64,000 bases of DNA, taken from a virus. The stretch covers positions 1 through 64,000 of the IMG/VR virus record IMGVR_UViG_3300022752_000059. One strand, 5' to 3'. This document shows positions 6,972-14,364 of the stretch, piece by piece (positions within the stretch are counted from its first letter, which is position 1; each line of letters begins with the position of its first letter). The position numbers and the translations under genes were made by a program. Under the pieces are notes generated by a model. That model had not been told where the DNA came from and made no database searches. It saw only the letters and a list, made by a program, of their open reading frames with translations.

Positions 6972-8423
6972 TCAACTATCTTCCGACAAATCCAAAATCT
7001 CGGTGTAAAGGGCGTTGGTCTGCTGAGCGTTCAACCCGCCACCCTCCAGTGCTCTGGCTTGGTCTCCTGCACGGGCTCCAAAAATACGGCTGAGGACGCC
7101 ACTCGAGGCTCTGGCTTCCACCTCAAGGCGAAGAGTGTCACGACTGTCATTAATGTTCTTGAAACGCTCAATGAGCGAGAACAGCCTGTCCATTTCGGCT
7201 GACAGGACGGGGTCAAGTCCCTGACCTTCCAGTTCCTCAGCGAACCGAGCAAACATGACACGGCTCACTTGCATCTCGACCATGGCTCGAAGGGCGGCTT
7301 GCAACTGGTCTTTGGTTCGAATCTCTACGGGCATCTTGAAGGCACATTCTGAATGTTCCTTGAATGCAGGGCATCGGGTGCTCAAATAGCAATTATCGCA
7401 CTGACGCAAAAGTACGCCTGTGTTGCGAATGACTGGAACGACCTCAGGGTCGATTTCTATTGATTCTCCTTGATCATTTTCAACTTGTGTACCCATCGAA
7501 GTGATGTGCTCAATGCCCATAACTGGTAGCAATAAGCGCTCGCTTTCGTGCCGCTTCTCGGGCACGTTGATACCAATAGTTGACCCCCCAGAAACCGCTA
7601 AATCCCCACTTGGTGTTTCACCCTGATTAATTGCTAATTGACCATCTGCATCGAGTGAGAACTCGTGCTCGTCGCCGTCAGTTGTGGGGTCATAGCCCTT
7701 GTACATATCAGTCATAAACGTGTGGCTCTCCCATTGTTGCCATGAGCGAATAGCGAGCAATCCCACTGCACTGACCTCGTCGTTCTCAATCTCATCTGGA
7801 TTTAGCCCGAGGCGAATGATGTCGGCTCGGTGACGCTTGCGGGCGCTTTCTTTTTGCTGGGCAGGGTAGCGACGGAGCCCATGCCCGTCCCAGACTTGTG
7901 TTTCTCCGTACCTAATGGCACTCGTCCACGAGCCCACGACGACGGTATCCCATGGGATACGTTCGATTAGATCGGTCTTGGACGTGATGCCCACCAGTTT
8001 GGCTCCCCATCTCTGGGCGATGCCATTGATGCGATTCTGATTTCTGGCATCAATGGCTTTGTCGCTAACGGCGGCTCTACCGTATTTCTGGCAGAGGAAG
8101 GCGAGGCGCTCAAGGTCTTGGTCGTCGTTCCAGATGGGGACGTACTTCTCTCCGAGCCACGTTCCGTCGTATTCAGGACGTCCGATGACCATGGTCAGAT
8201 TGTCGGCATTGTCCCGAAGGAACATGTCGTAACGTGCCGTGTCCTCGTCGTTCTCCGAGGTGTAGACAATGATTTCCCCGCTGGCGAACATCGCTGGCAG
8301 GTCTAGGGCTTTCCTCTTTGGTAGTGGGAAGTGCGTCAGGTTGATGGCGAAACGCTGTACGCCAGCATTGACCAACATGTTCCTGTAGGAACCCTTTTCC
8401 GCACCACCAAAGAAGACACGCAC
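6972..8423 (-). CDS. Large unknown protein with C-terminal Cys cluster
   Basis: A 483-aa protein I do not recognise with certainty. Residues 1-250 alternate short strands and helices (opening MRVFFGGAEKGSYRN, later WDTVVVGSWTSAI and VWDGHGLRRY), compatible with an alpha/beta barrel. Residues about 270-320 look like an acidic, Gly-rich linker. The C-terminal part contains a Cys cluster (CDNC-x6-C-x8-C, about 340-360) and a long helical tail. Barrel plus Cys-cluster proteins in phages include tRNA-guanine-transglycosylase-like enzymes, but I see no decisive active-site motif. Confidence 0.75.
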   Translation of the reverse strand: MRVFFGGAEKGSYRNMLVNAGVQRFAINLTHFPLPKRKALDLPAMFASGEIIVYTSENDEDTARYDMFLRDNADNLTMVIGRPEYDGTWLGEKYVPIWNDDQDLERLAFLCQKYGRAAVSDKAIDARNQNRINGIAQRWGAKLVGITSKTDLIERIPWDTVVVGSWTSAIRYGETQVWDGHGLRRYPAQQKESARKRHRADIIRLGLNPDEIENDEVSAVGLLAIRSWQQWESHTFMTDMYKGYDPTTDGDEHEFSLDADGQLAINQGETPSGDLAVSGGSTIGINVPEKRHESERLLLPVMGIEHITSMGTQVENDQGESIEIDPEVVPVIRNTGVLLRQCDNCYLSTRCPAFKEHSECAFKMPVEIRTKDQLQAALRAMVEMQVSRVMFARFAEELEGQGLDPVLSAEMDRLFSLIERFKNINDSRDTLRLEVEARASSGVLSRIFGARAGDQARALEGGGLNAQQTNALYTEILDLSEDS

Positions 8424-8435
8424 AATTCGATTATC

Positions 8436-8675
8436 TCACGCTGGATAAGTCTTGCGCCATTGCGACGGGGAGTGGTTCTGCTCCACGAGCATGGCGTCAA
8501 GGTCGTCTTGGTAGAGCCTAATGACAGGAATACATGGGTCTCCGCCATCCATGAACTCGCTCTCTTCGTCCTCGGTCATTGGCATGCCGTCATGTGTTTC
8601 ACATACAACTGGACCGCAAAACTTATGCTCCAGTCCATAGGCAAGCCATTCTTCCCTTGTCATTTCAGTTGACAT
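8436..8675 (-). CDS. Hypothetical acidic protein, 79 aa
   Basis: The start is set at the ATG giving MSTEMTREEW, overlapping the previous stop by 11 nt; an upstream alternative adds 14 residues. The product is strongly acidic in the middle (TEDEESEFMDGGD) with two Cys near 20-25 and one further on. No domain recognised. Confidence 0.65.
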   Translation of the reverse strand: MSTEMTREEWLAYGLEHKFCGPVVCETHDGMPMTEDEESEFMDGGDPCIPVIRLYQDDLDAMLVEQNHSPSQWRKTYPA

Positions 8676-9141
8676 CTTCCCAGTTTCTTTCTGCCCATGC
8701 AAGGCGTTGAGTTTCAATCTCTGTTACCAGTGAATCCCAACCCTTGTGGTTCTTTTCTGTAGTCCACTCGGGTCGAACCACGTGTGGAATTGTAACGAGC
8801 ATTGTGGGGATTCCACCCCTGACAGCCTTGGAAATCGTGTGCGGATCGACATCGATGTACCACGTAATTTTCCCGTACACCGACCTCAGAGCATCTATTC
8901 TTTTGTACTTGGATTCTGGGTCATCCTCAACAATTGTGTCTACCGTCGACGCTTTGTAGTTTTCTCTTTTGAGCCACGTAGCGCACATCTCTGGCTCGTC
9001 GACGCCTGCACCAAAGACGATGATTCGACCATTGAACGCAGGAAACAAGACGTTCCAGAGACGGCGTCCGTCCACTGTCGGCTGTCGGGCTCCAACCACC
9101 CCGCTGGGAAAAGCCAATACATCGAAATTAACGACTATCAC
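8665..9141 (-). CDS. HAD-like protein with altered active site
   Basis: The GTG start overlaps the preceding stop by 4 nt (GTGA), giving 158 aa. The fold signals are HAD-like: an N-terminal strand VIVVNFDVLAF, a strand IIVFGAG, a Lys-bearing stretch ESKYKRIDAL and a motif-IV-like WYIDVDP (94-100). In active HAD phosphatases motif I is D-x-D; here the nucleophile position is Asn5 (N-F-D), so a usual phosphatase reaction seems unlikely. It may bind a phosphorylated ligand or regulate. It sits two genes upstream (in transcription order) of the real deoxyribonucleotidase. Confidence 0.6.
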   Translation of the reverse strand: MIVVNFDVLAFPSGVVGARQPTVDGRRLWNVLFPAFNGRIIVFGAGVDEPEMCATWLKRENYKASTVDTIVEDDPESKYKRIDALRSVYGKITWYIDVDPHTISKAVRGGIPTMLVTIPHVVRPEWTTEKNHKGWDSLVTEIETQRLAWAERNWEDVN

Positions 9142-9623
9142 TTGTCGTACAGCCCAAGCATCTTGCGCTCTTTGTGCGTATACCAAGCAGCGGCTGGGCA
9201 GTACATGCAGAGATACTGGCGCTTCTCGATGGGGACACCAATCTTGCGACCAATCGTCTTAGACTCATCGCACCAGTCAATACACCCGCTATTTGGTCGG
9301 TTGTGGCGATTAAAACAGTTGAGGGCGTCGACCTTGAGTTCGTCACGGAAGTCCTTAATGTAAATGTCGTGGCTCTTAAGTTCATTCTTGATGGCGGTCT
9401 CGGCATCAAGTTTGTCGGCGGTGTCTTTGTCGGTGCGGAAAATGAGGGCACGCCAGTTGTCAGCATCCTGATGGCGAGCCTTGTGGCGCTCAAGAACGTC
9501 AATCAATTCCATGTCGTACTCTGGGGCACCGTCATACGGGCGCATCTTGTAGATGACTCCGTCGGACTTTTTACCGTTGATTACCCGCCAACAGACGAGA
9601 AGACGGTTTGCTGGTTCGGACAT
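9138..9623 (-). CDS. Hypothetical protein with C-terminal Cys motifs
   Basis: The start ATG follows an AGGAG site at good spacing, giving 161 aa. Two regions show: an N-terminal alpha/beta part (LLVCWRVINGKK, YKMRPYDG) and a C-terminal basic part with single Cys residues then CIDWC and CMYC pairs, which could bind zinc or an Fe-S cluster. Function unknown. The upstream 90-bp AT-rich gap (9624-9718) may hold a promoter, but no convincing -10/-35 pair was seen. Confidence 0.7.
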   Translation of the reverse strand: MSEPANRLLVCWRVINGKKSDGVIYKMRPYDGAPEYDMELIDVLERHKARHQDADNWRALIFRTDKDTADKLDAETAIKNELKSHDIYIKDFRDELKVDALNCFNRHNRPNSGCIDWCDESKTIGRKIGVPIEKRQYLCMYCPAAAWYTHKERKMLGLYDK

Positions 9624-9718
9624 GTGGTGCTCCTGACTTGTTACGTGGATTGTAATCGTTTTCTCAAGTGTGAGAAAAGTAACCAAATTATTAATTTAAG
9701 TTTTTAGGACGTGCTCAA

Positions 9719-9991
9719 TTAATCGCTAGATCGGAAGGAAGGTTTCCAATTTCTTTGCTCATGTGCTTTTTGTTCTGTTTGTTTTCTGCGACTGAAATCA
9801 TCCAAATTTTCATACGATCCTCGACCAGGCTTGTCTACAGGGAACATATAACCACGGGTATCATCACCTTCCCCATGACCCCAAAACCAATATTGATCAC
9901 CGCTGTTCTTATGAAAAAGGGTGTCGCCTAATTTGAGACCTCTGCCAACTTTTCGCCTTGGGTTGTGTGCTTCGTCTTTACCTTTAGCCAT
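9719..9991 (-). CDS. Small basic protein with M-A-K-G N-terminal motif
   Basis: A 90-aa charged protein starting at an ATG that shares a base with the previous stop (TAATG). Its opening, MAKGKDEAHNPRRKV, resembles the N-termini of the proteins at 11700-11912 and 11914-12126. The rest contains a short aromatic beta stretch (GDQYWFWGHGEGDD) and a basic tail. Not recognised. Confidence 0.7.
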   Translation of the reverse strand: MAKGKDEAHNPRRKVGRGLKLGDTLFHKNSGDQYWFWGHGEGDDTRGYMFPVDKPGRGSYENLDDFSRRKQTEQKAHEQRNWKPSFRSSD

Positions 9992-10203
9992 TATCGAGTA
10001 CCCAACCCTTTCTCAAGGTGCGCATCCATCGTGGTGCGCTGGGTCATCTGGACGTTGTACTGCGGTTGCAGGACGGTGGCACGCTCGATGACGTGCTCCA
10101 TCTCTGGCTCGCCGCCACGGTCGGGAGTCAAGTTCTTGAACTTGCCGTCGTTGGCGCCGAGACGCAGGTCATTGTTCATTGATCGAGTTTCGTTCACAGC
10201 CAT
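9991..10203 (-). CDS. Hypothetical protein, 70 aa
   Basis: Begins at an ATG preceded by a GAGGT site and ends with a TAATG junction to the next gene. The product is hydrophilic, probably largely disordered, with no Cys and no membrane helix. Function unknown; it belongs to the block of small unknown proteins between the recombination genes and the HAD-like genes. Confidence 0.68.
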   Translation of the reverse strand: MAVNETRSMNNDLRLGANDGKFKNLTPDRGGEPEMEHVIERATVLQPQYNVQMTQRTTMDAHLEKGLGTR

Positions 10204-10234
10204 AGTTCTATTTTACCTCACTTGTTGATGAAGG

Positions 10235-11383
10235 TTAGTCGAGCCAACCCTTTGATATTTCTTTCCAATTTTCTGCTATCAATCTTTTGCCGACATCCCC
10301 TATGGCGGATTTGCCCTTCTTTGATGGGCGGGTCGTTGTTCTGTTCGTAGGAGGAGTGGTCACTGGTTGGGAAGTACTCGGTGTCGGTCGGTTGGTTTCA
10401 GGAAACATCGATCGACGTTGTTGTTGTGTTTGTGCCGACTGATCTTTCCATGCTTGAGCAGCAGGGCTCTGACGAAGACGCTTAAAGATGTCATCAATAG
10501 CATTCGGTACTGCTGGAGCCACGGGAGCACCACCCTCACGTCTGGCACGTGCCTCTCTTGCCCTTTGCTGGCGCTCACGCACCTCTGGGGACGTTTCAAT
10601 CGTTGGAGACGTACGAGGCGGAGCCATCGGAGGAGCAGCGGGTGGTGTAGTTGCAGGAGGCGTTGACAGTGGGCTCGACGGTGGTGGAGGAGGCGTTGCC
10701 GAGGGTGGAGCCAGCGGACTGGTCGGAGGTGGGGGTGGCGTTGCCGAAGGAGGAGTGGCGATTGGTCCGTATGCAGGAGGCACCGTGATTAGTGGGGTAG
10801 ACGGCGGCGGAGGAACTGCGCCAGTGGTTCCAGTAGTCATTGTTGCGGGAGTTGCGGCAGGTGAACCACCAGCAGGAGTTGCGGCAGGTGAACCACCAGC
10901 AGGAGGTGAGGCAGGTGAATCACCAGCAGGAGTTGCACCACGTCGACGTGCTAGCCTACCTCCACCAGCGGGAGCGGGGGCGGGTGAACCACCAGCGGGA
11001 GCAGGGGCTGCGCCAAAGGCGGGAGCGCCTGCTGGAGGAGTTGCGGGAGCACCAGCGGCGGGTTTTGGTTTTTCTCCAAAAAACAATCTGTTGTACATCA
11101 ATGAACTAACTGAAGAGGTATCCAAAGGTGGTTGATTTGGATTTCTCATTCGTGAATCACGAGTAAAGTCGGCTTGCACTCCAGCGGATGGCGGTTGAAA
11201 ACGAGAGCCAGAAGGTTGAATACCTTCTTTGAAACGACCTTCAGATAATGGTGTGGTTGGTGTATTTACAGAACCATAATCACGAAAACGTTGAATGTTT
11301 TGACGGTAACGGGTTACTTGTACAGGATTTTTGCCGTACGAACCTGTGTCGTAGTCGTAGTCAAAAGATTCACCACGTGCCAT
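10235..11383 (-). CDS. Pro/Ala/Gly-rich disordered protein, 382 aa
   Basis: The start ATG (MARGESFDYD) lies two bases after the previous stop. Residues 1-105 are hydrophilic with many Arg, Tyr and Gln. Residues about 110-290 are a low-complexity Pro/Ala/Gly/Ser/Thr tract with repeated AGGSPAATP and ATPPPPP-type units, encoded by a 27-bp tandem repeat in the DNA. The C-terminal 100 residues contain a helix rich in Arg/Glu and an ordered end (IGDVGKRLIAENWKEI). It may be a flexible virion or assembly protein, by analogy with disordered internal head or fibre-linked proteins; that is a guess. Confidence 0.75.
   Translation of the reverse strand: MARGESFDYDYDTGSYGKNPVQVTRYRQNIQRFRDYGSVNTPTTPLSEGRFKEGIQPSGSRFQPPSAGVQADFTRDSRMRNPNQPPLDTSSVSSLMYNRLFFGEKPKPAAGAPATPPAGAPAFGAAPAPAGGSPAPAPAGGGRLARRRGATPAGDSPASPPAGGSPAATPAGGSPAATPATMTTGTTGAVPPPPSTPLITVPPAYGPIATPPSATPPPPPTSPLAPPSATPPPPPSSPLSTPPATTPPAAPPMAPPRTSPTIETSPEVRERQQRAREARARREGGAPVAPAVPNAIDDIFKRLRQSPAAQAWKDQSAQTQQQRRSMFPETNRPTPSTSQPVTTPPTNRTTTRPSKKGKSAIGDVGKRLIAENWKEISKGWLD
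10851..10931. repeat. 27-bp tandem repeat, three units
   Basis: Two identical 27-bp units (10851-10877 and 10878-10904) are followed by a third with three mismatches (10905-10931). They encode a nine-residue AGGSPAATP-type repeat in the Pro/Ala-rich protein. The perfect identity of two units suggests recent duplication and possible length variation between relatives. Confidence 0.85.
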
Positions 11384-11385
11384 GA

Positions 11386-11700
11386 CTACACCCACAGACT
11401 CGACATAGAGTAGCGACTAGAGCCAGAGTACGAATCGTCTACGAATCCATTGCGGAACATGACGGGGGCGCCAGAAACCCACGAACGATACGTGGGCAAC
11501 TGTCGGTCGATCGTCAATACATCCTGAACAGATGACTCACGCTTGGCAAAGCCGTAACGTTCTGAGAACAATTGCTGTGGCACGACTGGGCGAATTTGTC
11601 GAATAGTTTCAGGGTCTGATACGGCGGACTCCAAAGCAATATCCACCAGCATCTCTTGTCGAGACTGCCAAGGACGACGTGGTTTAGTCGTCTGAGCCAT
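11386..11700 (-). CDS. Hypothetical protein, 104 aa
   Basis: The start shares a base with the preceding stop (TAATG). The product opens with a basic stretch (KPRRPWQSRQ), has a predicted helix (EMLVDIALESAV) and ends in a Ser/Tyr-rich tail (SYSGSSRYSMSS). No recognised domain. Confidence 0.68.
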   Translation of the reverse strand: MAQTTKPRRPWQSRQEMLVDIALESAVSDPETIRQIRPVVPQQLFSERYGFAKRESSVQDVLTIDRQLPTYRSWVSGAPVMFRNGFVDDSYSGSSRYSMSSLWV

Positions 11701-11912
11701 TAGTCCCTATACCAATCAGTGTTTGGTCGTGGCGTACCATTCCATGGTGTTGGGTCCGAGTCCTTAGAATAGCCACCATATCCAGTCTTTGGATACTTTG
11801 GTGGCTTCTTACCGCCTCCGCCAGTTCTCGTGGTCGGATGGTTTCTCCGCTTCCACGCAGCCATATCGACTATTCGGGCATCGTGGTTTCGTGTGTCTTC
11901 ACCACGTGCCAT
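11700..11912 (-). CDS. Small basic protein with M-A-R-G-E-D motif, 70 aa
   Basis: I start at the ATG one base after the previous stop (TGACATG), giving MARGEDTRNHDARIVDMAAW; an upstream in-frame start (11951) would add 13 residues inside the neighbour. The opening closely parallels that of the next upstream protein (MPRGDDTSNHPKRRVDRASM). The C-terminal half is Gly/Pro/Tyr-rich and likely disordered. Function unknown. Confidence 0.7.
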   Translation of the reverse strand: MARGEDTRNHDARIVDMAAWKRRNHPTTRTGGGGKKPPKYPKTGYGGYSKDSDPTPWNGTPRPNTDWYRD

Positions 11913-11913
11913 G

Positions 11914-12126
11914 TCAACAAGACTCGCAATCGTGACCGTATTGCCATTCATCGGGATTGTTGAAAGTCTTTGAACATTCTGGACATGTGTAGGACTTGCC
12001 CAAACTGGTGATGCTCTTTGGTGCCGTCATGTTTCCTTCAATAATTGATTGAAGGTCACGCATCACCATCGAGGCTCGATCAACCCTGCGCTTTGGGTGG
12101 TTACTAGTGTCATCTCCACGTGGCAT
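11914..12126 (-). CDS. Small C2H2-like zinc finger protein, 70 aa
   Basis: The C-terminal part has a finger-like pattern CPECSKTFNNPDEW followed by HDC and ESC, with C-x2-C, an aromatic spacer and H-x-C ligands, so it probably folds around zinc. The N-terminal 20 residues carry the shared M-[AP]-R-G-[DE]-D motif. It may bind DNA or a virion protein; neither can be decided. Confidence 0.75.
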   Translation of the reverse strand: MPRGDDTSNHPKRRVDRASMVMRDLQSIIEGNMTAPKSITSLGKSYTCPECSKTFNNPDEWQYGHDCESC

Positions 12127-12137
12127 AAATAAGTCCT

Positions 12138-12617
12138 TTAGTTGTAAAGATCACGTTTGTTGCGGGGCGGTGTTGCTGGGGTGGAGTCACCAAAAGGGTC
12201 CCACTCATTAGAAGAATGTGACTGTTGGGGTTGTTCCTGCGGAGCAGCCTGACGCTCTCTTGCTTTCTTTGAAAGCATCCCTCCTAGTTTCTTTCCAGCC
12301 TTGGCTCCGACTTTTCGACCGAGGAACCCACCAGTTGCAGCACCACCAACGGCGCCACCGATGGCTCCGCCGATCTTCTCGACTTTGTCAGGATTAGATG
12401 CAGCCCAATCACTGGCTGAGCCAAAAGCATCGCCAGCCATTTCTGCGGCACGGGAACCAACTTGCTTGGCTCCCTCAGTAAGCCGCTGCTGGGTCTGCGG
12501 ATTCAAGTGCTGCGAGACCGCTGAAGAAACGTGCCCAGTAAGACCACTGAGCAAGCCACCACGCCTGCTGCCACGCCTTGGAGCATCACCAAACGGATCT
12601 ACGTCATATTCGCCCAT
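12138..12617 (-). CDS. Gly/Ala-rich protein with DPFGD motif at both ends
   Basis: The start is the ATG giving MGEYDVDPFGD; an earlier in-frame Met would overlap the neighbour. The 159-aa protein has DPFGD near residues 7-11, a basic Gly-rich stretch, a middle Gly/Ala segment (about 81-107, GGAIGGAVGGAATGGFLG) that could insert in or cross a membrane, a Lys-rich stretch, and a second DPFGD followed by STPATPP near the C-terminus. The tape measure protein carries the same pentapeptide in DPFGDTP near its N-terminus. Glycine-zipper segments occur in DNA-ejection proteins, so a virion role is possible. Confidence 0.7.
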   Translation of the reverse strand: MGEYDVDPFGDAPRRGSRRGGLLSGLTGHVSSAVSQHLNPQTQQRLTEGAKQVGSRAAEMAGDAFGSASDWAASNPDKVEKIGGAIGGAVGGAATGGFLGRKVGAKAGKKLGGMLSKKARERQAAPQEQPQQSHSSNEWDPFGDSTPATPPRNKRDLYN

Positions 12618-12619
12618 GT

Positions 12620-12886
12620 TTAACCTACCGAATCTGGGTGAGCACATTCACCGCCTGGGCATTCATGAAAGTCAAAATTGGCTTTCTCGGCTTCTGCCCG
12701 ACGAAACTCCAAATTGCGCTTTCCTAATGCCGTGAACGGTCCAACCATTTTACCATTCTGACGACTCTTGAAATAAAAGGTGCGAACGTCAATGCCCTGT
12801 CGTACCCCCTCTTTGTCCATGGAATACAGGCGATCGCCAGACCACTGGACGTGAGTCATGTCGTTTTTATCCATCTCGTTAGGCAT
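12620..12886 (-). CDS. Hypothetical protein, 88 aa
   Basis: Ends two bases before the next start. The middle (VRTFYFKSRQNGKMVGPF) looks beta-rich and the end contains HECPGGECAH, a possible single metal site. No family recognised. Confidence 0.68.
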   Translation of the reverse strand: MPNEMDKNDMTHVQWSGDRLYSMDKEGVRQGIDVRTFYFKSRQNGKMVGPFTALGKRNLEFRRAEAEKANFDFHECPGGECAHPDSVG

Positions 12887-12889
12887 TGG

Positions 12890-13381
12890 CTACCTCCATG
12901 CGGGTCGCAGAGAGCGCAGTTTGGCACGACGCTCCTCACTGATTTCCTGTGGTTCTTCTCGATCGGCATTACGGGGAATGCCACGTGGTCCGACCTTACC
13001 ATCGTTGGTTAGTCGTACTGGCTCGGCTCCGACTGGGGCAAACTTCTTGCCAACCATTTGAAACTGAAGAGCCGTATATTTGTTGAACTCTTCGGGCCAT
13101 AGGTAATCACCCGAGTTGATCTTCTCTCCCTTGTGCACACCACGTGAATATTGGCGTGCATTCATACGGCTCAACGAACCAAGAATCTTGTCCTGACGTC
13201 GATTGGATGACATCGTGCCAAGGTATCCATCTGGATACTGCGTGTCTTGAATTGAACGGTAACCAGAGAGCATCTGGTCTTTTGCATTACGAAAGACGGG
13301 CGTCGGACCGTATGCAAGAGCAGACCCAACCCCAGGCGGTTCCTGCGGGTTGCTCCACGAAGTAAACGTATTTGCTGCCAT
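12890..13381 (-). CDS. Hypothetical protein, 163 aa
   Basis: TAATG junction with the upstream small gene. The sequence is hydrophilic with Gly/Pro/Arg-rich stretches and no Cys; its C-terminus (SEERRAKLRSLRPAW) is a basic helix. The composition resembles minor virion proteins, but I cannot assign it. Confidence 0.68.
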   Translation of the reverse strand: MAANTFTSWSNPQEPPGVGSALAYGPTPVFRNAKDQMLSGYRSIQDTQYPDGYLGTMSSNRRQDKILGSLSRMNARQYSRGVHKGEKINSGDYLWPEEFNKYTALQFQMVGKKFAPVGAEPVRLTNDGKVGPRGIPRNADREEPQEISEERRAKLRSLRPAWR

Positions 13382-13533
13382 TAGTAATTTGCCTTACCTA
13401 CACCAGTTGGTGTTAACAGACCACCTTGAAGACCTCCACCAACTGCGGAAATCGGTCGGGGAACGTTCTTCCTGCTATTCCTTGTCATAGCCCGTGAAGA
13501 AGGTGGTTTACGACCTTTTAGGCTTGCAGACAC
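13381..13533 (-). CDS. Small basic protein, up to 50 aa
   Basis: An open frame fills this gap exactly: a GTG two bases after the previous stop starts a 50-aa product ending with a TAATG junction. A shorter ATG start at 13488 gives 35 aa (MTRNSRKNVPRP). The product is Arg/Lys- and Gly-rich. The fit to both neighbours supports it, but no clear ribosome site decides the start. Confidence 0.5.
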   Translation of the reverse strand: MSASLKGRKPPSSRAMTRNSRKNVPRPISAVGGGLQGGLLTPTGVGKANY

Positions 13534-13535
13534 AA

Positions 13536-14036
13536 TCAGCGATACGGGTTTAGTTCGTCTTCACGAATCTTTGGATCATCAAATAATTGTTTTCCATATT
13601 CGCTCTTGCCTGCAGCCTCGTCCTTGCCAAAGGTTTTTTCGTCATACGCTTTGACACCTTCAAAACCGCCCTTGGCGTACGCCTCAGCAACACCACCACG
13701 GGCAGTTCCATCAATGTCCGACTGAATTGGGCTCTTCATGCGGGCTTCTTCATCCGCCTTGGCACGGTTGTAAACCGAACCACGGTGCTGTGACTCGTTT
13801 CGGTTCTTTGGCTTGTTGATCTCTTTAAGACCCTTAGCCATACGCTTCTTTTCTTTGTCACTATAAATAGTGCTGCTGTCATTGGCTAGTGTCGAATCGA
13901 TCTTCACACGACCTGTCATGGGGTCTCGGTAAGACTGGGTCCTTCCCAACGCTTCAGAGCGGGCACGAGCGGCGGTGACGCCGTGCGGATCATCGTAACG
14001 ACCACCATGATGACCTTTGTGTCTGAACAGCGGCAT
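13536..14036 (-). CDS. Hypothetical charged protein, 166 aa
   Basis: Opens with a His/Arg-rich stretch (MPLFRHKGHHGGRYDD) that could bind metal or nucleic acid, followed by charged, probably partly disordered sequence with many Lys/Asp/Glu. No Cys or membrane helix. It lies two bases downstream of the SpoVS-like gene and could be co-expressed with it. Function unknown. Confidence 0.7.
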   Translation of the reverse strand: MPLFRHKGHHGGRYDDPHGVTAARARSEALGRTQSYRDPMTGRVKIDSTLANDSSTIYSDKEKKRMAKGLKEINKPKNRNESQHRGSVYNRAKADEEARMKSPIQSDIDGTARGGVAEAYAKGGFEGVKAYDEKTFGKDEAAGKSEYGKQLFDDPKIREDELNPYR

Positions 14037-14038
14037 AC

Positions 14039-14329
14039 TTACCTCACAATGGGCTTAAAGGAGATCGCTGAAATGCTTTCCCCGTTCTCTCCAATAATAT
14101 CATCGAAGCCAATGACGTACGTGAGGTCAATACCACGTGGGGCGACAAAGCCTCGTGCAATAGCGGCAGATTTAGCCGCTTGATTGACAGCGCTGGCGCC
14201 AATGGCTCGCATGCGGGGCGTCTGCCCTGCAACTACGGCTCGGGCAAGAAGAGAACCTACGCTTTGGGGATTGCTGCTTCCAGAAACCTTAAGGACGTCC
14301 TGAACTTCGTTGTTTAATTCTTGTGACAT
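14039..14329 (-). CDS. SpoVS-like (Alba-fold) protein
   Basis: The 96-aa product aligns over nearly its whole length with bacterial stage V sporulation protein S as I remember it: LKVSGSSNPQSVG near the start, an internal RAIGASAVNQAAKSAAIARG block, then FVAPRGIDL and a closing beta hairpin with SISAISFKP. SpoVS is a small dimeric Alba-like protein that affects septation and sporulation in Bacillus and is widespread in other bacteria; RNA or DNA binding is suspected. In a phage it could act as a nucleoid- or RNA-binding protein or alter host division. A short AT-rich gap upstream (14330-14364) follows the resolvase-like gene. Confidence 0.92.
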   Translation of the reverse strand: MSQELNNEVQDVLKVSGSSNPQSVGSLLARAVVAGQTPRMRAIGASAVNQAAKSAAIARGFVAPRGIDLTYVIGFDDIIGENGESISAISFKPIVR

Positions 14330-14364
14330 GGTAACTCCTTGTAGTACTACTTGTCGGTACTATT

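Noticed and set aside
8746-9363. Rightward 205-codon frame over the HAD-like gene
   Set aside because: Overlaps two linked leftward genes whose starts and stops mesh by 4 nt; no support for the rightward frame.
10488-11135. 215-codon Gly/Ala-rich open frame opposite the Pro/Ala-rich gene
   Set aside because: The Gly-rich product is simply the complement of Pro/Ala codons; the leftward gene has neighbours on both sides in the same direction.
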